A stretch of DNA of 64,000 nucleotides from Nocardia sp. CC227C (GTDB lineage: Bacteria; Actinomycetota; Actinomycetes; Mycobacteriales; Mycobacteriaceae). Position numbers and translations under genes: made by a program. The stretch covers positions 62,001 through 126,000 of the forward strand of contig NZ_JASITE010000010.1 of NCBI RefSeq assembly GCF_030767025.1. Direction: 5' to 3'. The notes under the pieces were generated by a model that saw nothing but the letters and a program-made list of their open reading frames with translations, was not told where the DNA came from and ran no database searches. Below are positions 56,363-64,000 of the stretch, piece by piece (the stretch's first letter is position 1; each line of letters opens with the position of its first letter).

Positions 56363-57928
56363 TTACCGGCTGCTGCGGCGGCTCTTCTTCCGCGGCGGCG
56401 GGAGCAGACCTTCCGCGCGCAGGTGCGCGGCATGCTCGGCGAGCGCCTCGACGAGCGGTCCGACCTGCGCCACATCCGGCTGCACATCCACGCGCAGACC
56501 GAATTCGATGGCCGTCTCGGCGGTCTTGGGGCCGATGCAGGCGACGATGGTGCGCGCGTGCGGCTTACCCGCGATGCCGACCAGGTTCCGCACGGTGGAG
56601 GACGAGGTGAACAGCACCGCGTCGAAACCGCCGGTCTTGATCATCTCGCGGGTCTCCGCGGGCGGCGGCGAGGCGCGCACGGTGCGGTAGGCCGTCACAT
56701 CGTCGATCTCCCAGCCACGGTCGCGCAGCCCCTCGGCGAGGGTCTCGGTGGCGATATCCGCGCGCGGCAGCAGCACCCGGTTGACCGGATCGAAAACGTC
56801 GTCGTAGGGCGGGAAGTCGGCCAGCAGGCCCTCGGAGGACTGCTCCCCCGACGGCACCAGCTCGGGGTTGATGCCGAACGAGCGCACCTTCTCCGCGGTG
56901 GCCTCGCCCACGCAGGCGATCTTCACACCGGAGAACGCGCGGGCATCGAGCCCGAACTCGCCGAACTTCTCCCACACCGCGCGCACGGCATTGGTGGAGG
57001 TGAACACCACCCACTGGTAGCGGCCGTCCACCAGGCCCTTCACCGCGCGCTCCATCTGCGCGGGCGAGCGCGGCGGCTCCACCGCGATGGTGGGAACCTC
57101 CATCGGAATGGCCCCGTGCATGACGAGCTTCTCGCTCATCTCACCGGCCTGTTCCTTGGTGCGCGGCACCAGCACGGTCCAGCCGTACAGCGCCCGCGAC
57201 TCCCACCACGACATCTTGGAGCGCTTCTCGACCTCCTTGCCGACCGTCACCACGAGCGGGCCGACCAGTTCGGACGCGGCGTTGTTGAGCGTCGCCAGCG
57301 TGGCCTCGATGGTGCGCTGCTGCCGGGTGGTGCCGCGCACGGTCACCGCCACCGGGGTCTGCGGCGCGAGCCCGTGCTCCACCAGCGCGCTCGCGGTCTC
57401 GGCCAGATGCCCGGAGGTGGCGTGCAGCACCAGCGGACCCGGCGCGGCCGCGACGGCCGCCCAGTCCACCTCGCCGCGCACATCCACCTCGGTGTGGCTG
57501 GAGCCCAGGGCGATACCCGCGTACGCGGGCACCGTCGCACCGGACGGCAGCCCGGGCAGCACCTCGAACACCATGTGCGAGCGGGTGACCGAATTGACCT
57601 CCTGGATCACCGAATCGGTGGTCAGCGGGTCACCGGAGACCAGGCGCACCACATCGTGCCCGGCCCGCGCCTCGGAGATGAGAGTCTTGGCCACCTCGCT
57701 CGGATCGCCGAGCGCCGGGCGCACATCGACGGGACGCTCCCCGTCGGGGCCCGCCTCGACCGCGGTGCCGATCAGCGCCAGCACGCCCTTGTCGACATCG
57801 GGATCGGTGAACGCCAGCGTCGCCCGCCCGAGCACCTCGCGGGCCCGGACGGTGAGCAGCGCCGGATCACCCGGACCGGATCCCACGAATAGGATCCGCC
57901 CGGGGTGCTTCTTGGCGGCCCGGCTCAT
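56363..57928 (-). CDS. hemD: Uroporphyrinogen-III C-methyltransferase / uroporphyrinogen-III synthase fusion
   Basis: The 521-aa fusion runs from SAM-dependent SUMT (CobA) at the N-terminus to HemD. The CobA part begins HPGRILFVGSGPGDPALLTV and has DVVRLVSGDPLTTDSVIQEV. The HemD part starts near 250 (LYGWTVLVPRTKEQAGEMSE) with FTSTNAVRAVWEKFGEFG and the C-terminal PKTAETAIEFGLRVDVQP. The tail is basic (PPPRKKSRRSSR). It closes uroporphyrinogen III and can branch to siroheme/cobalamin; siroheme would serve nitrite/sulfite reductases. It lies 73 nt after hemC. Confidence 0.92.
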   Translation of the reverse strand: MSRAAKKHPGRILFVGSGPGDPALLTVRAREVLGRATLAFTDPDVDKGVLALIGTAVEAGPDGERPVDVRPALGDPSEVAKTLISEARAGHDVVRLVSGDPLTTDSVIQEVNSVTRSHMVFEVLPGLPSGATVPAYAGIALGSSHTEVDVRGEVDWAAVAAAPGPLVLHATSGHLAETASALVEHGLAPQTPVAVTVRGTTRQQRTIEATLATLNNAASELVGPLVVTVGKEVEKRSKMSWWESRALYGWTVLVPRTKEQAGEMSEKLVMHGAIPMEVPTIAVEPPRSPAQMERAVKGLVDGRYQWVVFTSTNAVRAVWEKFGEFGLDARAFSGVKIACVGEATAEKVRSFGINPELVPSGEQSSEGLLADFPPYDDVFDPVNRVLLPRADIATETLAEGLRDRGWEIDDVTAYRTVRASPPPAETREMIKTGGFDAVLFTSSSTVRNLVGIAGKPHARTIVACIGPKTAETAIEFGLRVDVQPDVAQVGPLVEALAEHAAHLRAEGLLPPPRKKSRRSSR

Positions 57929-58001
57929 GCCCGCACCTCGCCGGCGCTCGATACGGTCACGGCCGACGGCCCTGTGCTCATGATTCCTTCGCTGCGCTCA
58001 G

Positions 58002-59036
58002 TCATGGGTTGTTCTCCATCGGGCTGGGATTGCTGTCAACGGCAGCGCCTACCGGGGGGGCGCTGAGCAGGTCGCGCGCCCCCAGCTCCAAGAGCTCACG
58101 CGCCAATGAACGGCCCAGCTCAGCGGCATTCGCGAGCGAGCCGACCACAGACGCCCGGATCACGTCCGAGCCGTCGATCGCCGCCGCGCCACCGCGCAGC
58201 GACAACTCCTCCACCACCCGGCCGTCGTCGTCGAGCGATTCGACGACCTCGGCCAGCGCACCCACCGGAGCGGTGCAACCGGCCTCGAGTTCGGCCAGCA
58301 GCGCACGCTCGGCGGCCACCGCGGCACGGGTGCCCGGGTCGTCGAGCGCGGACAGGATGGTCGCGAGTTCGGTGTCCTCGGCGCGACACTCGACCGCCAG
58401 CGCACCCTGTGCGGGGGCGGGCAGCATCTGCACCGGTTCCAAGCTTTCGGTGATGACGTCGGTGCGGCCGATGCGGACCAGTCCGGCCCGCGCCACCACC
58501 ACGGCATCGAGTTCGCCCTCGGCCACCTTGCGCATGCGGGTGTCGAGGTTGCCGCGCAGCGGCACCACCTCGAGACCCAAGCCGAGCGCGCGCAGCTGGG
58601 CGGCGCGGCGCGGCGCGGAGGTGCCGATGACCGAACCGGCGGGCAGCTCACCGAGGACCAGGCCGTCGCGCGCCACCAGGGCGTCGCGCGGATCCTCGCG
58701 CGGCGGCACGGCCGCGATGGTGAAGCGCTCGTCCGGCGCGGTCGGCAGGTCCTTGTAGGAGTGCACCGCGATATCGACGGTCTGCGCGGCCAATTCCTCG
58801 CGCAGGGCGGCGGTGAACACGCCGACGCCGATCTTCTCGACCGGGTCCGACGACTTGTCGCCCGCGGTCTTCACGATCACGAGTTCGGCGTGCTGGCCCG
58901 CCGCGATCAGGGCGTCGCGCACGGTGCCCGCCTGGGTCAGCGCCAGCAGGCTGCCGCGGGTACCGATGCGCCACGGTGATTCGACCGTGCCGCGCGCCCT
59001 CGTGTCCTGATCTCCGTGCACCATCGCTCCGGTCAT
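58002..59036 (-). CDS. hemC: Porphobilinogen deaminase (hydroxymethylbilane synthase)
   Basis: HemC polymerises four porphobilinogens to hydroxymethylbilane. The 344-aa product has RIGTRGSLLALTQAGTVRDA (~23), DIAVHSYKDLPTAPDE, and the substrate-site arginines in GTSAPRRAAQLRALGLG and PLRGNLDTRMRKV. The dipyrromethane-cofactor Cys sits in LEAGCTAPVGALAE (~250). The ATG overlaps the hemA stop (ATGA); an ATG four codons later is an alternative. Confidence 0.95.
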   Translation of the reverse strand: MTGAMVHGDQDTRARGTVESPWRIGTRGSLLALTQAGTVRDALIAAGQHAELVIVKTAGDKSSDPVEKIGVGVFTAALREELAAQTVDIAVHSYKDLPTAPDERFTIAAVPPREDPRDALVARDGLVLGELPAGSVIGTSAPRRAAQLRALGLGLEVVPLRGNLDTRMRKVAEGELDAVVVARAGLVRIGRTDVITESLEPVQMLPAPAQGALAVECRAEDTELATILSALDDPGTRAAVAAERALLAELEAGCTAPVGALAEVVESLDDDGRVVEELSLRGGAAAIDGSDVIRASVVGSLANAAELGRSLARELLELGARDLLSAPPVGAAVDSNPSPMENNP

Positions 59037-60481
59037 GAGTTGGGCCCCTGTTCGTCCCCGAGATGTGCGGCGGTGAAATCGTCGGCGAGCTCCCCGAGCG
59101 CCGCGATCTCCATGGGTGCGGCGACCGCTTGTGCCGCACCTGGTTTCAGTTCGAACAGCTCACGCAGCGCTTCGGCGTAGCTGTCGCCTCCCGGTGTGGA
59201 GGCCAGCTGCTTGACCCGCACCGTCGGTGCGTGCAGCAGTTTGTCGACGACGCGGCGCACGGTGCGCGCCACCTCCTCGCGGTCGTCGGCGGCCAGGCTC
59301 GGCAGCCGCGAATCCAGGCGCAGCAGTTCGGCTTCGACCACCTCGGCCGCACGCTGGCGCAGCGCGGCCACGGTCGGGGTGACCTCGGCCATGCGCTGTC
59401 CGGCGAGGTATTTGGCGAGCTCGTCGGCGACGATTCCGCGCGCTGCGACGGTGTCGGCGGCAGCGGCCCCGGCCGACGGGTCGCGCTGCAGCGTCTCCAT
59501 GTCGATGACGGTCACGCCGGGCAGTCCGGCCACGGCGTGCTCCACATCGCGCGGCAGGCCCAGATCGCAGATCACCAGGTGCTGGTGCGGGCGACCGGCC
59601 AGGGCGCGGTGCACGTCGGCGAGGGTCACCACCGCGCCGACCGCGCCGGTACAGGTGACCACCACGTCGGCCGCCGCCATGGCCTCGACCATGCGCGACA
59701 TCTCCATGGCATCGGCCGTGACGCCGTGCATATCGGTGGCGGTGCGCGCCAGGCGCTGCGCCCGCTCCAGGGTCCGGTTCACCACGATGACGCGCCCGAC
59801 CCCGGCCCGCGCCAGCTGCGCCACCGCGAGTCCGCCCATGGCGCCCGCGCCGAGCACCAGCGCGGTGCGGCCGATGAGCGCCGAATCGTACGGCGTCACA
59901 GCGGTTTCGCTGACGCTGGCGGCGGCCTCGCGGCTCATCTCCGCCGCGCCGAGCACCATGCGGGCCCGATCCAGCGCCACCGACACCACCGACGCGCCCG
60001 CCCGGTCGATACCGGTTTCGGAGTGCACCCGCTTGCCCACCCGCAGCGCGTGCTGCGCCAGCTCGTGCAGGGTGCGCCCGGCGGCCTGCTGCGCGTCGGA
60101 GGCGGCGTAGGCGGCGCGGATCTGGCTGAGCACCTGCTGTTCGCCGACCACCATGGAGTCCAGGCCGGAGGCGACGGCGAACAGATGCTCGGCGGCGGCC
60201 TCGGCGTAGCGCACGTAGGCGTGCTTGGTGAGTTCGGGCAGCGGTAGCCCGGAGTGCTTGGTGAGCATGTCGCTGATCTCGCCGAGCCCGCCGTGGAAGG
60301 CGTCGACCACCGCGTAGATCTCCACCCGGTTGCAGGTGGACACGATCATGGCCTCCGAGACGTGGCTGGAGGAAAGCATCTTGTCGGTCAGCTTGGGCCG
60401 GTCGTCGGAGGTGATCGCGACCTTCTCCAGCACCGCGACCGGCGCGCTCCGATGTGAAATACCGACGAGCAGCACACTCAT
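59033..60481 (-). CDS. hemA: Glutamyl-tRNA reductase
   Basis: HemA reduces glutamyl-tRNA with NADPH to glutamate-1-semialdehyde, the entry to the C5 heme pathway. The 482-aa product starts MSVLLVGISHRSAPVAVLEK. The catalytic Cys lies in AMIVSTCNRVEIYAVVDAFH (~45-64), and the NADPH domain is TALVLGAGAMGGLAVAQLAR (~185). A C-terminal dimerisation helix region follows (RRVVDKLLHAPTVRVKQLA). ATGA overlap with rex upstream and hemC downstream shows tight coupling. Confidence 0.96.
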   Translation of the reverse strand: MSVLLVGISHRSAPVAVLEKVAITSDDRPKLTDKMLSSSHVSEAMIVSTCNRVEIYAVVDAFHGGLGEISDMLTKHSGLPLPELTKHAYVRYAEAAAEHLFAVASGLDSMVVGEQQVLSQIRAAYAASDAQQAAGRTLHELAQHALRVGKRVHSETGIDRAGASVVSVALDRARMVLGAAEMSREAAASVSETAVTPYDSALIGRTALVLGAGAMGGLAVAQLARAGVGRVIVVNRTLERAQRLARTATDMHGVTADAMEMSRMVEAMAAADVVVTCTGAVGAVVTLADVHRALAGRPHQHLVICDLGLPRDVEHAVAGLPGVTVIDMETLQRDPSAGAAAADTVAARGIVADELAKYLAGQRMAEVTPTVAALRQRAAEVVEAELLRLDSRLPSLAADDREEVARTVRRVVDKLLHAPTVRVKQLASTPGGDSYAEALRELFELKPGAAQAVAAPMEIAALGELADDFTAAHLGDEQGPNS

Positions 60482-61335
60482 GGCGTGACCACCGATCCCT
60501 TGGTTGGCTCCATTGCCGCATGAGAAGTCTGAATCGGCGTCACCCGCCGCGTGCCGCGTTCGGCGGTGTGCACGGTGCGCTCCAGCGCCGCGTCGGCCGC
60601 CGCGCGCACGGTATCCGCGCCCACCGTCTCCCCGGCGGCCACCTCGGATTCGGCGGCCTCGAGCTCGGCGTTGCGGGCGCGTTCGAAGGACAGCAACTGC
60701 ATCTCGACCGCCAGGTCCACCCGCCGCACCTCCACGGCGTCGGGCGCGTCCAAGGCGACCGGGGAAAAGCTCAGAATGCTCTGCATACCGGCCTCGACCA
60801 GCAGGTCGCAGACCCCCTGCGCGGCCGCGTCGGGGACCGTGATGACCGCGATGGTCGGTTCCAGCAGGCCGATGGCCCGGGGCAGCTCGGCCACGTCGCG
60901 GATCGGCAGCCCGCTCACGGTGGTGCCGATCACCGCCGGATCGTTGTCGAAGATGCCGACCATGGAGAAGCCGCGCCGCCGGAAGCCGCCGTAGCCGATC
61001 AGCGCGCGGCCCAGATTGCCCGCGCCCACCAGCACCACGCGGTGGCCCTCGGACAGGCCGAGCACGTCCTCGATGCGGTCGCGCAACTTGATCACGTCGT
61101 AGCCGACCCCGCGCACGCCGTTGGGTCCGAGGAACGAAAGATCCTTGCGCAGTTTGGCGGAACCGACACCCGCCGCGACAGCCAGTTCCTCACTCGATAC
61201 GATGGCCGTACCTTCGTCGGCGAGAACGGCGAGCACCCGGAGATACGTGGCGAGCCGCGCTACCGTGGCTTGCGGTATGTCCTTCTGCAGAGCCCTGCCG
61301 GAGACGCCACCGGGCGTCTCATGCTGCTCTGTCAC
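60478..61335 (-). CDS. rex: Redox-sensing repressor Rex
   Basis: Rex senses NADH/NAD+ and represses respiratory and heme genes when NADH is low relative to NAD+. The 285-aa product starts at GTG 61335. The winged helix is at ~20-75 (DIPQATVARLATYLRVLAVL, GVGSAKLRKDLSFLGPNG). The Rossmann NAD domain is RVVLVGAGNLGRALIGYGGF (~98-117). An extra C-terminal tail of ~60 residues (ESEVAAGETVGADTVRAAAD...) extends beyond most Rex proteins. It heads rex-hemA-hemC and has a Rex operator at 61510-61527, indicating autoregulation. Confidence 0.96.
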   Translation of the reverse strand: MTEQHETPGGVSGRALQKDIPQATVARLATYLRVLAVLADEGTAIVSSEELAVAAGVGSAKLRKDLSFLGPNGVRGVGYDVIKLRDRIEDVLGLSEGHRVVLVGAGNLGRALIGYGGFRRRGFSMVGIFDNDPAVIGTTVSGLPIRDVAELPRAIGLLEPTIAVITVPDAAAQGVCDLLVEAGMQSILSFSPVALDAPDAVEVRRVDLAVEMQLLSFERARNAELEAAESEVAAGETVGADTVRAAADAALERTVHTAERGTRRVTPIQTSHAAMEPTKGSVVTP

Positions 61336-61509
61336 GTCGCTTGCGCTCCTCGTCCGGCCGGGGGTGGGTGTCCGGGTTTCGTGCTGTCGACCCGACGCCG
61401 GGGCGACCGTCGCGAGGCGGTCGCGTGCAGGTCATGTCGGGTTCTAGGGGCTGCTACCACTGCCCCCGAGATACCCTCGAGGCGGGTTGCGTGCCACCAC
61501 CGTAACCGC

Positions 61510-61552
61510 TTGTGCAGCCCTTCACAAAGTCGGTGAATTCAGTCACTTTGTG
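61510..61552 (-). promoter_or_regulatory. Rex operator (ROP) with extended dyad
   Basis: TTGTGCAGCCCTTCACAA (61510-61527) matches the ROP consensus TTGTGAA-N4-TTCACAA with a single mismatch. CACAAAGT (61523-61530) is also the mirror of ACTTTGTG (61545-61552), so a second, wider dyad overlaps the first. The 309-nt gap 61336-61644 between rex and the glutaredoxin-like gene holds no gene apart from this control region. Confidence 0.88.
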
Positions 61553-61644
61553 CCGGGCTCCGGCCCCGTGGGTCATTCAACCCCTATCGTGCGGACACCG
61601 CTACGGGACGCGCCGCAAATCGAGCCCGGCGTCCACGCCGCGTT

Positions 61645-61905
61645 TCACCGCGCGAGATCGGCCCGCAATCGCGGTTCGTCCACATCGAAATAGCTGTGTT
61701 CCCGCCCGTCCAGCAGGACCACCGGCAGCCGGTCACCGTATTCGGCGCGCAATCCCGGATCGGTGGCCGCGGCCTCGTCCACGTCGACGGTGGCGGGTTC
61801 GATGCCGAATTCCGCGCAGATGTCGCGCAATTGTTCGAGTGCGAGGGTGCACAGCTGGCACCCGGCGCGGGTCAGCAAGGTCACCTGCGGGGTGGGATCA
61901 CTCAT
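61645..61905 (-). CDS. Glutaredoxin-like thiol protein
   Basis: The 86-aa thioredoxin-fold protein starts at ATG 61905 (MSDPTPQVTLLTRAGCQLCT). The redox motif is CQLC, and the cis-Pro appears in GDRLPVVLLDGREHSYFDVD. This fits the DUF836/glutaredoxin family found next to rex or serB in actinobacteria. It probably uses mycothiol or a thioredoxin reductase; the partner is unknown. The frame is open far upstream by chance. Its stop lies 309 nt from the rex start. Confidence 0.88.
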   Translation of the reverse strand: MSDPTPQVTLLTRAGCQLCTLALEQLRDICAEFGIEPATVDVDEAAATDPGLRAEYGDRLPVVLLDGREHSYFDVDEPRLRADLAR

Positions 61906-61971
61906 AGCGTCATTCAACACTTGTCGATCGCCGTCTACGTTCCGGCCATCGGACCGGGATACTGTGGACGT

Positions 61972-61983
61972 GTTCACGTGAAC
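61972..61983. promoter_or_regulatory. Perfect palindrome GTTCACGTGAAC
   Basis: A 12-bp perfect palindrome lies in the gap between the divergent glutaredoxin-like and HAD phosphatase genes, 15 nt before the preferred HAD start. It follows a GATACTGT stretch that could serve as a -10 box. A regulator-binding site is possible; none is recognised. Confidence 0.4.
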
Positions 61984-61998
61984 CCCGCGGAGGTACTG

Positions 61999-63000
61999 GT
62001 GCCGGAACGATCGAAAGAGGCGAGGACGAGTTTCATCGCGGGACGATTCGGTGAATTTCCCACCCGCTGGGGTGGTCTGCAGGACCAGTTCACCCGGATC
62101 GCCCGCAGTCCGTTCGGCCCGACGGAGGAGGAGGTCCGCGCCAATCTGGCGGGCGAGGCCAGCGCCGAGGCCGCGCTGGCCCTGCACGAGGCCGAGGAGC
62201 CGGTCGCCGAATCGGTGCCGCGCGACCTCACCGCGGCGGCGTTCTTCGATGTCGACAACACCATGGTGCAGGGCGCGTCCATCGTGCATTTCGCGCGCGG
62301 ACTGGCGGCGCGCAAGTACTTCAAGACCTCGGACCTGGTGGATATCGCCTGGAAGCAGGTGAAATTCCGGGTCAGCGGCAAGGAGAGCAGCGCCGATATG
62401 GCCAGCGGCAAGGAGAAGGCGCTGTCCTTCATCGCCGGGCGCTCCACCGCCGAGTTGGCCGAACTGGGCGAGGAGATCTACGACGAGATCATCGCCGACA
62501 AGATCTGGCCGGGCACCCGCGCGCTGGCGCAGATGCATCTCGACGCCGGTCAGCAGGTGTGGCTGGTCACCGCGACCCCGGTGGAGCTGGCGCAGGTCAT
62601 CGCCAAGCGACTGGGTCTCACGGGTGCGCTGGGCACGGTCGCGGAGAGCCGCGACGGCGTGTTCACCGGCCGCCTGGTGGGCGACATCCTGCACGGGCTC
62701 GGCAAGGCGCACGCGGTGCGCACCCTGGCGATTCGCGAGGGTCTGAACCTGAAGCGCTGCACGGCCTACTCCGACAGCCACAACGACGTGCCGATGCTCT
62801 CGCTGGTGGGCACGTCGGTGGCCATCAATCCGGATTCGGATCTGCGCGAGGTGGCCAAGAATCGCGGGTGGGAGATTCGCGACTTCCGCACCGGGCGCAA
62901 GGCCGCGAAGGTGGGCGTGCCGACCGCCCTGGCGCTGGGCGCCGCGGGCGGTGCGGCCGCCGCGGTCCTCACGCGCAAGCGTGAGGCCAAAGCGGGTTGA
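61999..63000 (+). CDS. HAD-superfamily (IB) phosphatase, SerB-like
   Basis: The 333-aa HAD-IB hydrolase has catalytic motif I AAFFDVDNTMVQGAS (DxD, ~80-94). Motif II is VWLVTATPVELAQVIAKRL and motif III is KAHAVRTLAIREGLNLKRCT with AYSDSHNDVPMLSLVG. The C-terminus has an Ala-rich hydrophobic stretch (GVPTALALGAAGGAAAAVL) that may anchor it. GTG 61999 is chosen because GGAGG lies 5 nt upstream; GTG 61978 is the alternative. It resembles mycobacterial SerB1 (Rv0505c). Phosphoserine is the suggested, unproven substrate. Confidence 0.9.
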   Translation: MPERSKEARTSFIAGRFGEFPTRWGGLQDQFTRIARSPFGPTEEEVRANLAGEASAEAALALHEAEEPVAESVPRDLTAAAFFDVDNTMVQGASIVHFARGLAARKYFKTSDLVDIAWKQVKFRVSGKESSADMASGKEKALSFIAGRSTAELAELGEEIYDEIIADKIWPGTRALAQMHLDAGQQVWLVTATPVELAQVIAKRLGLTGALGTVAESRDGVFTGRLVGDILHGLGKAHAVRTLAIREGLNLKRCTAYSDSHNDVPMLSLVGTSVAINPDSDLREVAKNRGWEIRDFRTGRKAAKVGVPTALALGAAGGAAAAVLTRKREAKAG

Positions 63001-63093
63001 TCAGTGGTCATCCTTGGGGAAACCACCCACGAAGAGGATGGCGATGAGCACGGCGCTGACGATCGAGATGATCGGGATGATCCACATAGGCAT
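63001..63093 (-). CDS. 30-aa single-helix membrane ORF
   Basis: The minus-strand ORF starts at ATG 63093: MPMWIIPIISIVSAVLIAIL continuing FVGGFPKDDH. It is one hydrophobic helix with a short charged tail, and its stop abuts the HAD gene stop. The ribosome binding site is weak (TGCGGAC). It may be a real micro-protein or chance; the long helix without charged residues argues for a real gene. Confidence 0.45.
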   Translation of the reverse strand: MPMWIIPIISIVSAVLIAILFVGGFPKDDH

Positions 63094-63161
63094 GTCCGCA
63101 GACTACAGCGTGTAGTAGGTCACACTACGAGCCGTCGTAGACAAAGTGGCAGGAAACACAC

Positions 63162-63189
63162 CGGCCCCGGTCCGTCCGGACCGGGGCCG
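63162..63189 (-). terminator. Terminator after acyltransferase
   Basis: CGGCCCCGGTCC pairs with GGACCGGGGCCG (12 bp, 4-nt loop), followed on the minus strand by GTGTGTTTCC. It lies 29 nt beyond the acyltransferase stop. Confidence 0.8.
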
Positions 63190-63217
63190 TTCCATATGTC
63201 ACGCCGGGGCGTCCGCC

Positions 63218-64000
63218 TCAACCGGTGAACGGATTGCGGCGCTTGGTGAGCAGCTTGTACAGCGTCTGCTGGATGTTCTCGCGCACCTGATCGGTGATCT
63301 CGAACATGGTCATCGGATCGTCCGCGTCGGCCGGTTCGTACCCGCTCGTCGGGATGGGCGCACCGAACTCGATATGCCACTTGGACGGCAGCGGCAGCGC
63401 ACCCAGCGGTCCCAGATGCGGGAACAACGGCGTCACCGGGAAGTACGGGACGCCGAGCAGGCGCGCCAGCGGCTTGATGTCCGCGAGCTTCGGGTAGATC
63501 TCCTCGGAACCGACGATCGAGCACGGGATGATCGGCACCCCGGTCTTCACCGCGGCCGAGACGAACCCGCCGCGCCCGAACCGCTGCAACTTGTACCGCT
63601 CCGAGTACGGCTTGCCGATCCCCTTGTACCCCTCGGGGAACACGCCCGCGATTTCCCCGGCGCGCAAAAGCCTTTCGGCGTCCGCCGGGCAGGCCAGGGT
63701 ATGCCCGGCCTTGCGCGCCAAGCCGCCGACGAGCGGCAGCTCGAAGACGAGATCCGCCGCCAGCAGCCGCAGCGCCCGCTGCTTCGGATGCCGATCGTGC
63801 ACGGCCAGCTGGAGCATGAGCCCGTCCAACGGCACCGTGCCCGCGTGATTGGAGACCACCAGCGCGCCACCGGACTCCGGCAGGTTCTCGATACCGCTGA
63901 CCTCCACCCGGAACCACAGCTCCGACAGCGGTCGCAGCGCCGGGAGGATCACCGACTCCAGCAGGTGCTCGTCCAAACCGAACTCGTCGACCTGGTAGTC
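63218..64000 (-). CDS. Lysophospholipid acyltransferase family protein (5' end outside window)
   Basis: This PlsC-like membrane acyltransferase has at least 261 residues visible. The HX4D motif is ALVVSNHAGTVPLDGLML (NHAGTVPLD). FPEGYKGIGKPYSERYKLQR gives the Glu-Gly motif, and GVPIIPCSIVGSEEIYPKL the third motif. The frame continues upstream of the internal TTG at 63976 as DYQVDEFG up to the window edge, so the true start is outside. It is the likely homologue of M. tuberculosis Rv0502, beside serB1. Lipid specificity is unknown. Confidence 0.9.
   Translation of the reverse strand, partial: DYQVDEFGLDEHLLESVILPALRPLSELWFRVEVSGIENLPESGGALVVSNHAGTVPLDGLMLQLAVHDRHPKQRALRLLAADLVFELPLVGGLARKAGHTLACPADAERLLRAGEIAGVFPEGYKGIGKPYSERYKLQRFGRGGFVSAAVKTGVPIIPCSIVGSEEIYPKLADIKPLARLLGVPYFPVTPLFPHLGPLGALPLPSKWHIEFGAPIPTSGYEPADADDPMTMFEITDQVRENIQQTLYKLLTKRRNPFTG

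Overview
The window is chromosomal DNA from a high-GC, mycolic-acid-producing actinomycete, most likely Nocardia or a close relative. This is inferred from gene content. It carries a fused HadA/HadB dehydratase, a mycolyltransferase-like esterase, Cds1-type cysteine desulfhydrase, BldC, IdeR-type and Rex-type operators, and gene order matching the M. tuberculosis blocks around rplJ-secE-hadABC, menJ-grcC-htpX, menB/D/E/A, tlpA-ccdA-resB-ccsA-hemL and hemABCD. No 16S gene or other genus-level marker is present, so the genus is an inference.

Left end (1-6381, nearly all minus strand): translation genes. In transcription order these are tRNA-Tyr, tRNA-Thr, tRNA-Met, rpmG, hadAB (fused), tRNA-Trp, secE, nusG, rplK-rplA and rplJ-rplL (rplL cut by the window edge). 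A solitary 29-nt type I-E CRISPR repeat lies between hadAB and tRNA-Trp, with no array or cas genes in the window.

6.5-33 kb: a dispersed menaquinone region with menJ, a polyprenyl diphosphate synthase, menG, menD, menB, menE and menA. It is interspersed with htpX, a very large nitrate reductase/flavoprotein-reductase fusion, a mycolyltransferase-like esterase, an IdeR-box-controlled siderophore-interacting reductase, a PiT phosphate transporter and several conserved small proteins. A hotdog thioesterase divergent from menB is a candidate for the DHNA-CoA thioesterase step. menC and menF are not in the window.

33-44 kb: an accessory and regulatory stretch. It holds a small HTH gene coupled to a Clp-N protein with a clear operator/promoter, Cds1 with DUF4229, BldC, a DrrAB-like ABC exporter, a deazaflavin-dependent oxidoreductase divergent from a TetR gene across four operator-like palindromes, an MFS exporter with its own TetR, and an ECF42-like sigma factor with its DGPF/YCII partner.

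44.6-64 kb: heme and cytochrome c. hemL, a phosphoglycerate-mutase-like protein, tlpA/resA, ccdA, resB and ccsB form one operon in which every junction overlaps by 1-4 nt. Further right, rex-hemA-hemC-hemD and hemB are separated by a decayed trypsin/nSTAND gene and repeat-rich non-coding DNA. A near-perfect Rex operator precedes rex. The window ends with a glutaredoxin-like gene, a SerB-like HAD phosphatase, a 30-codon membrane ORF and a truncated acyltransferase.

Several short in-frame tandem repeats (21, 24 and 27 bp units) lie in protein linkers or tails. Most opposite-strand long ORFs are GC-driven shadows and were left out.
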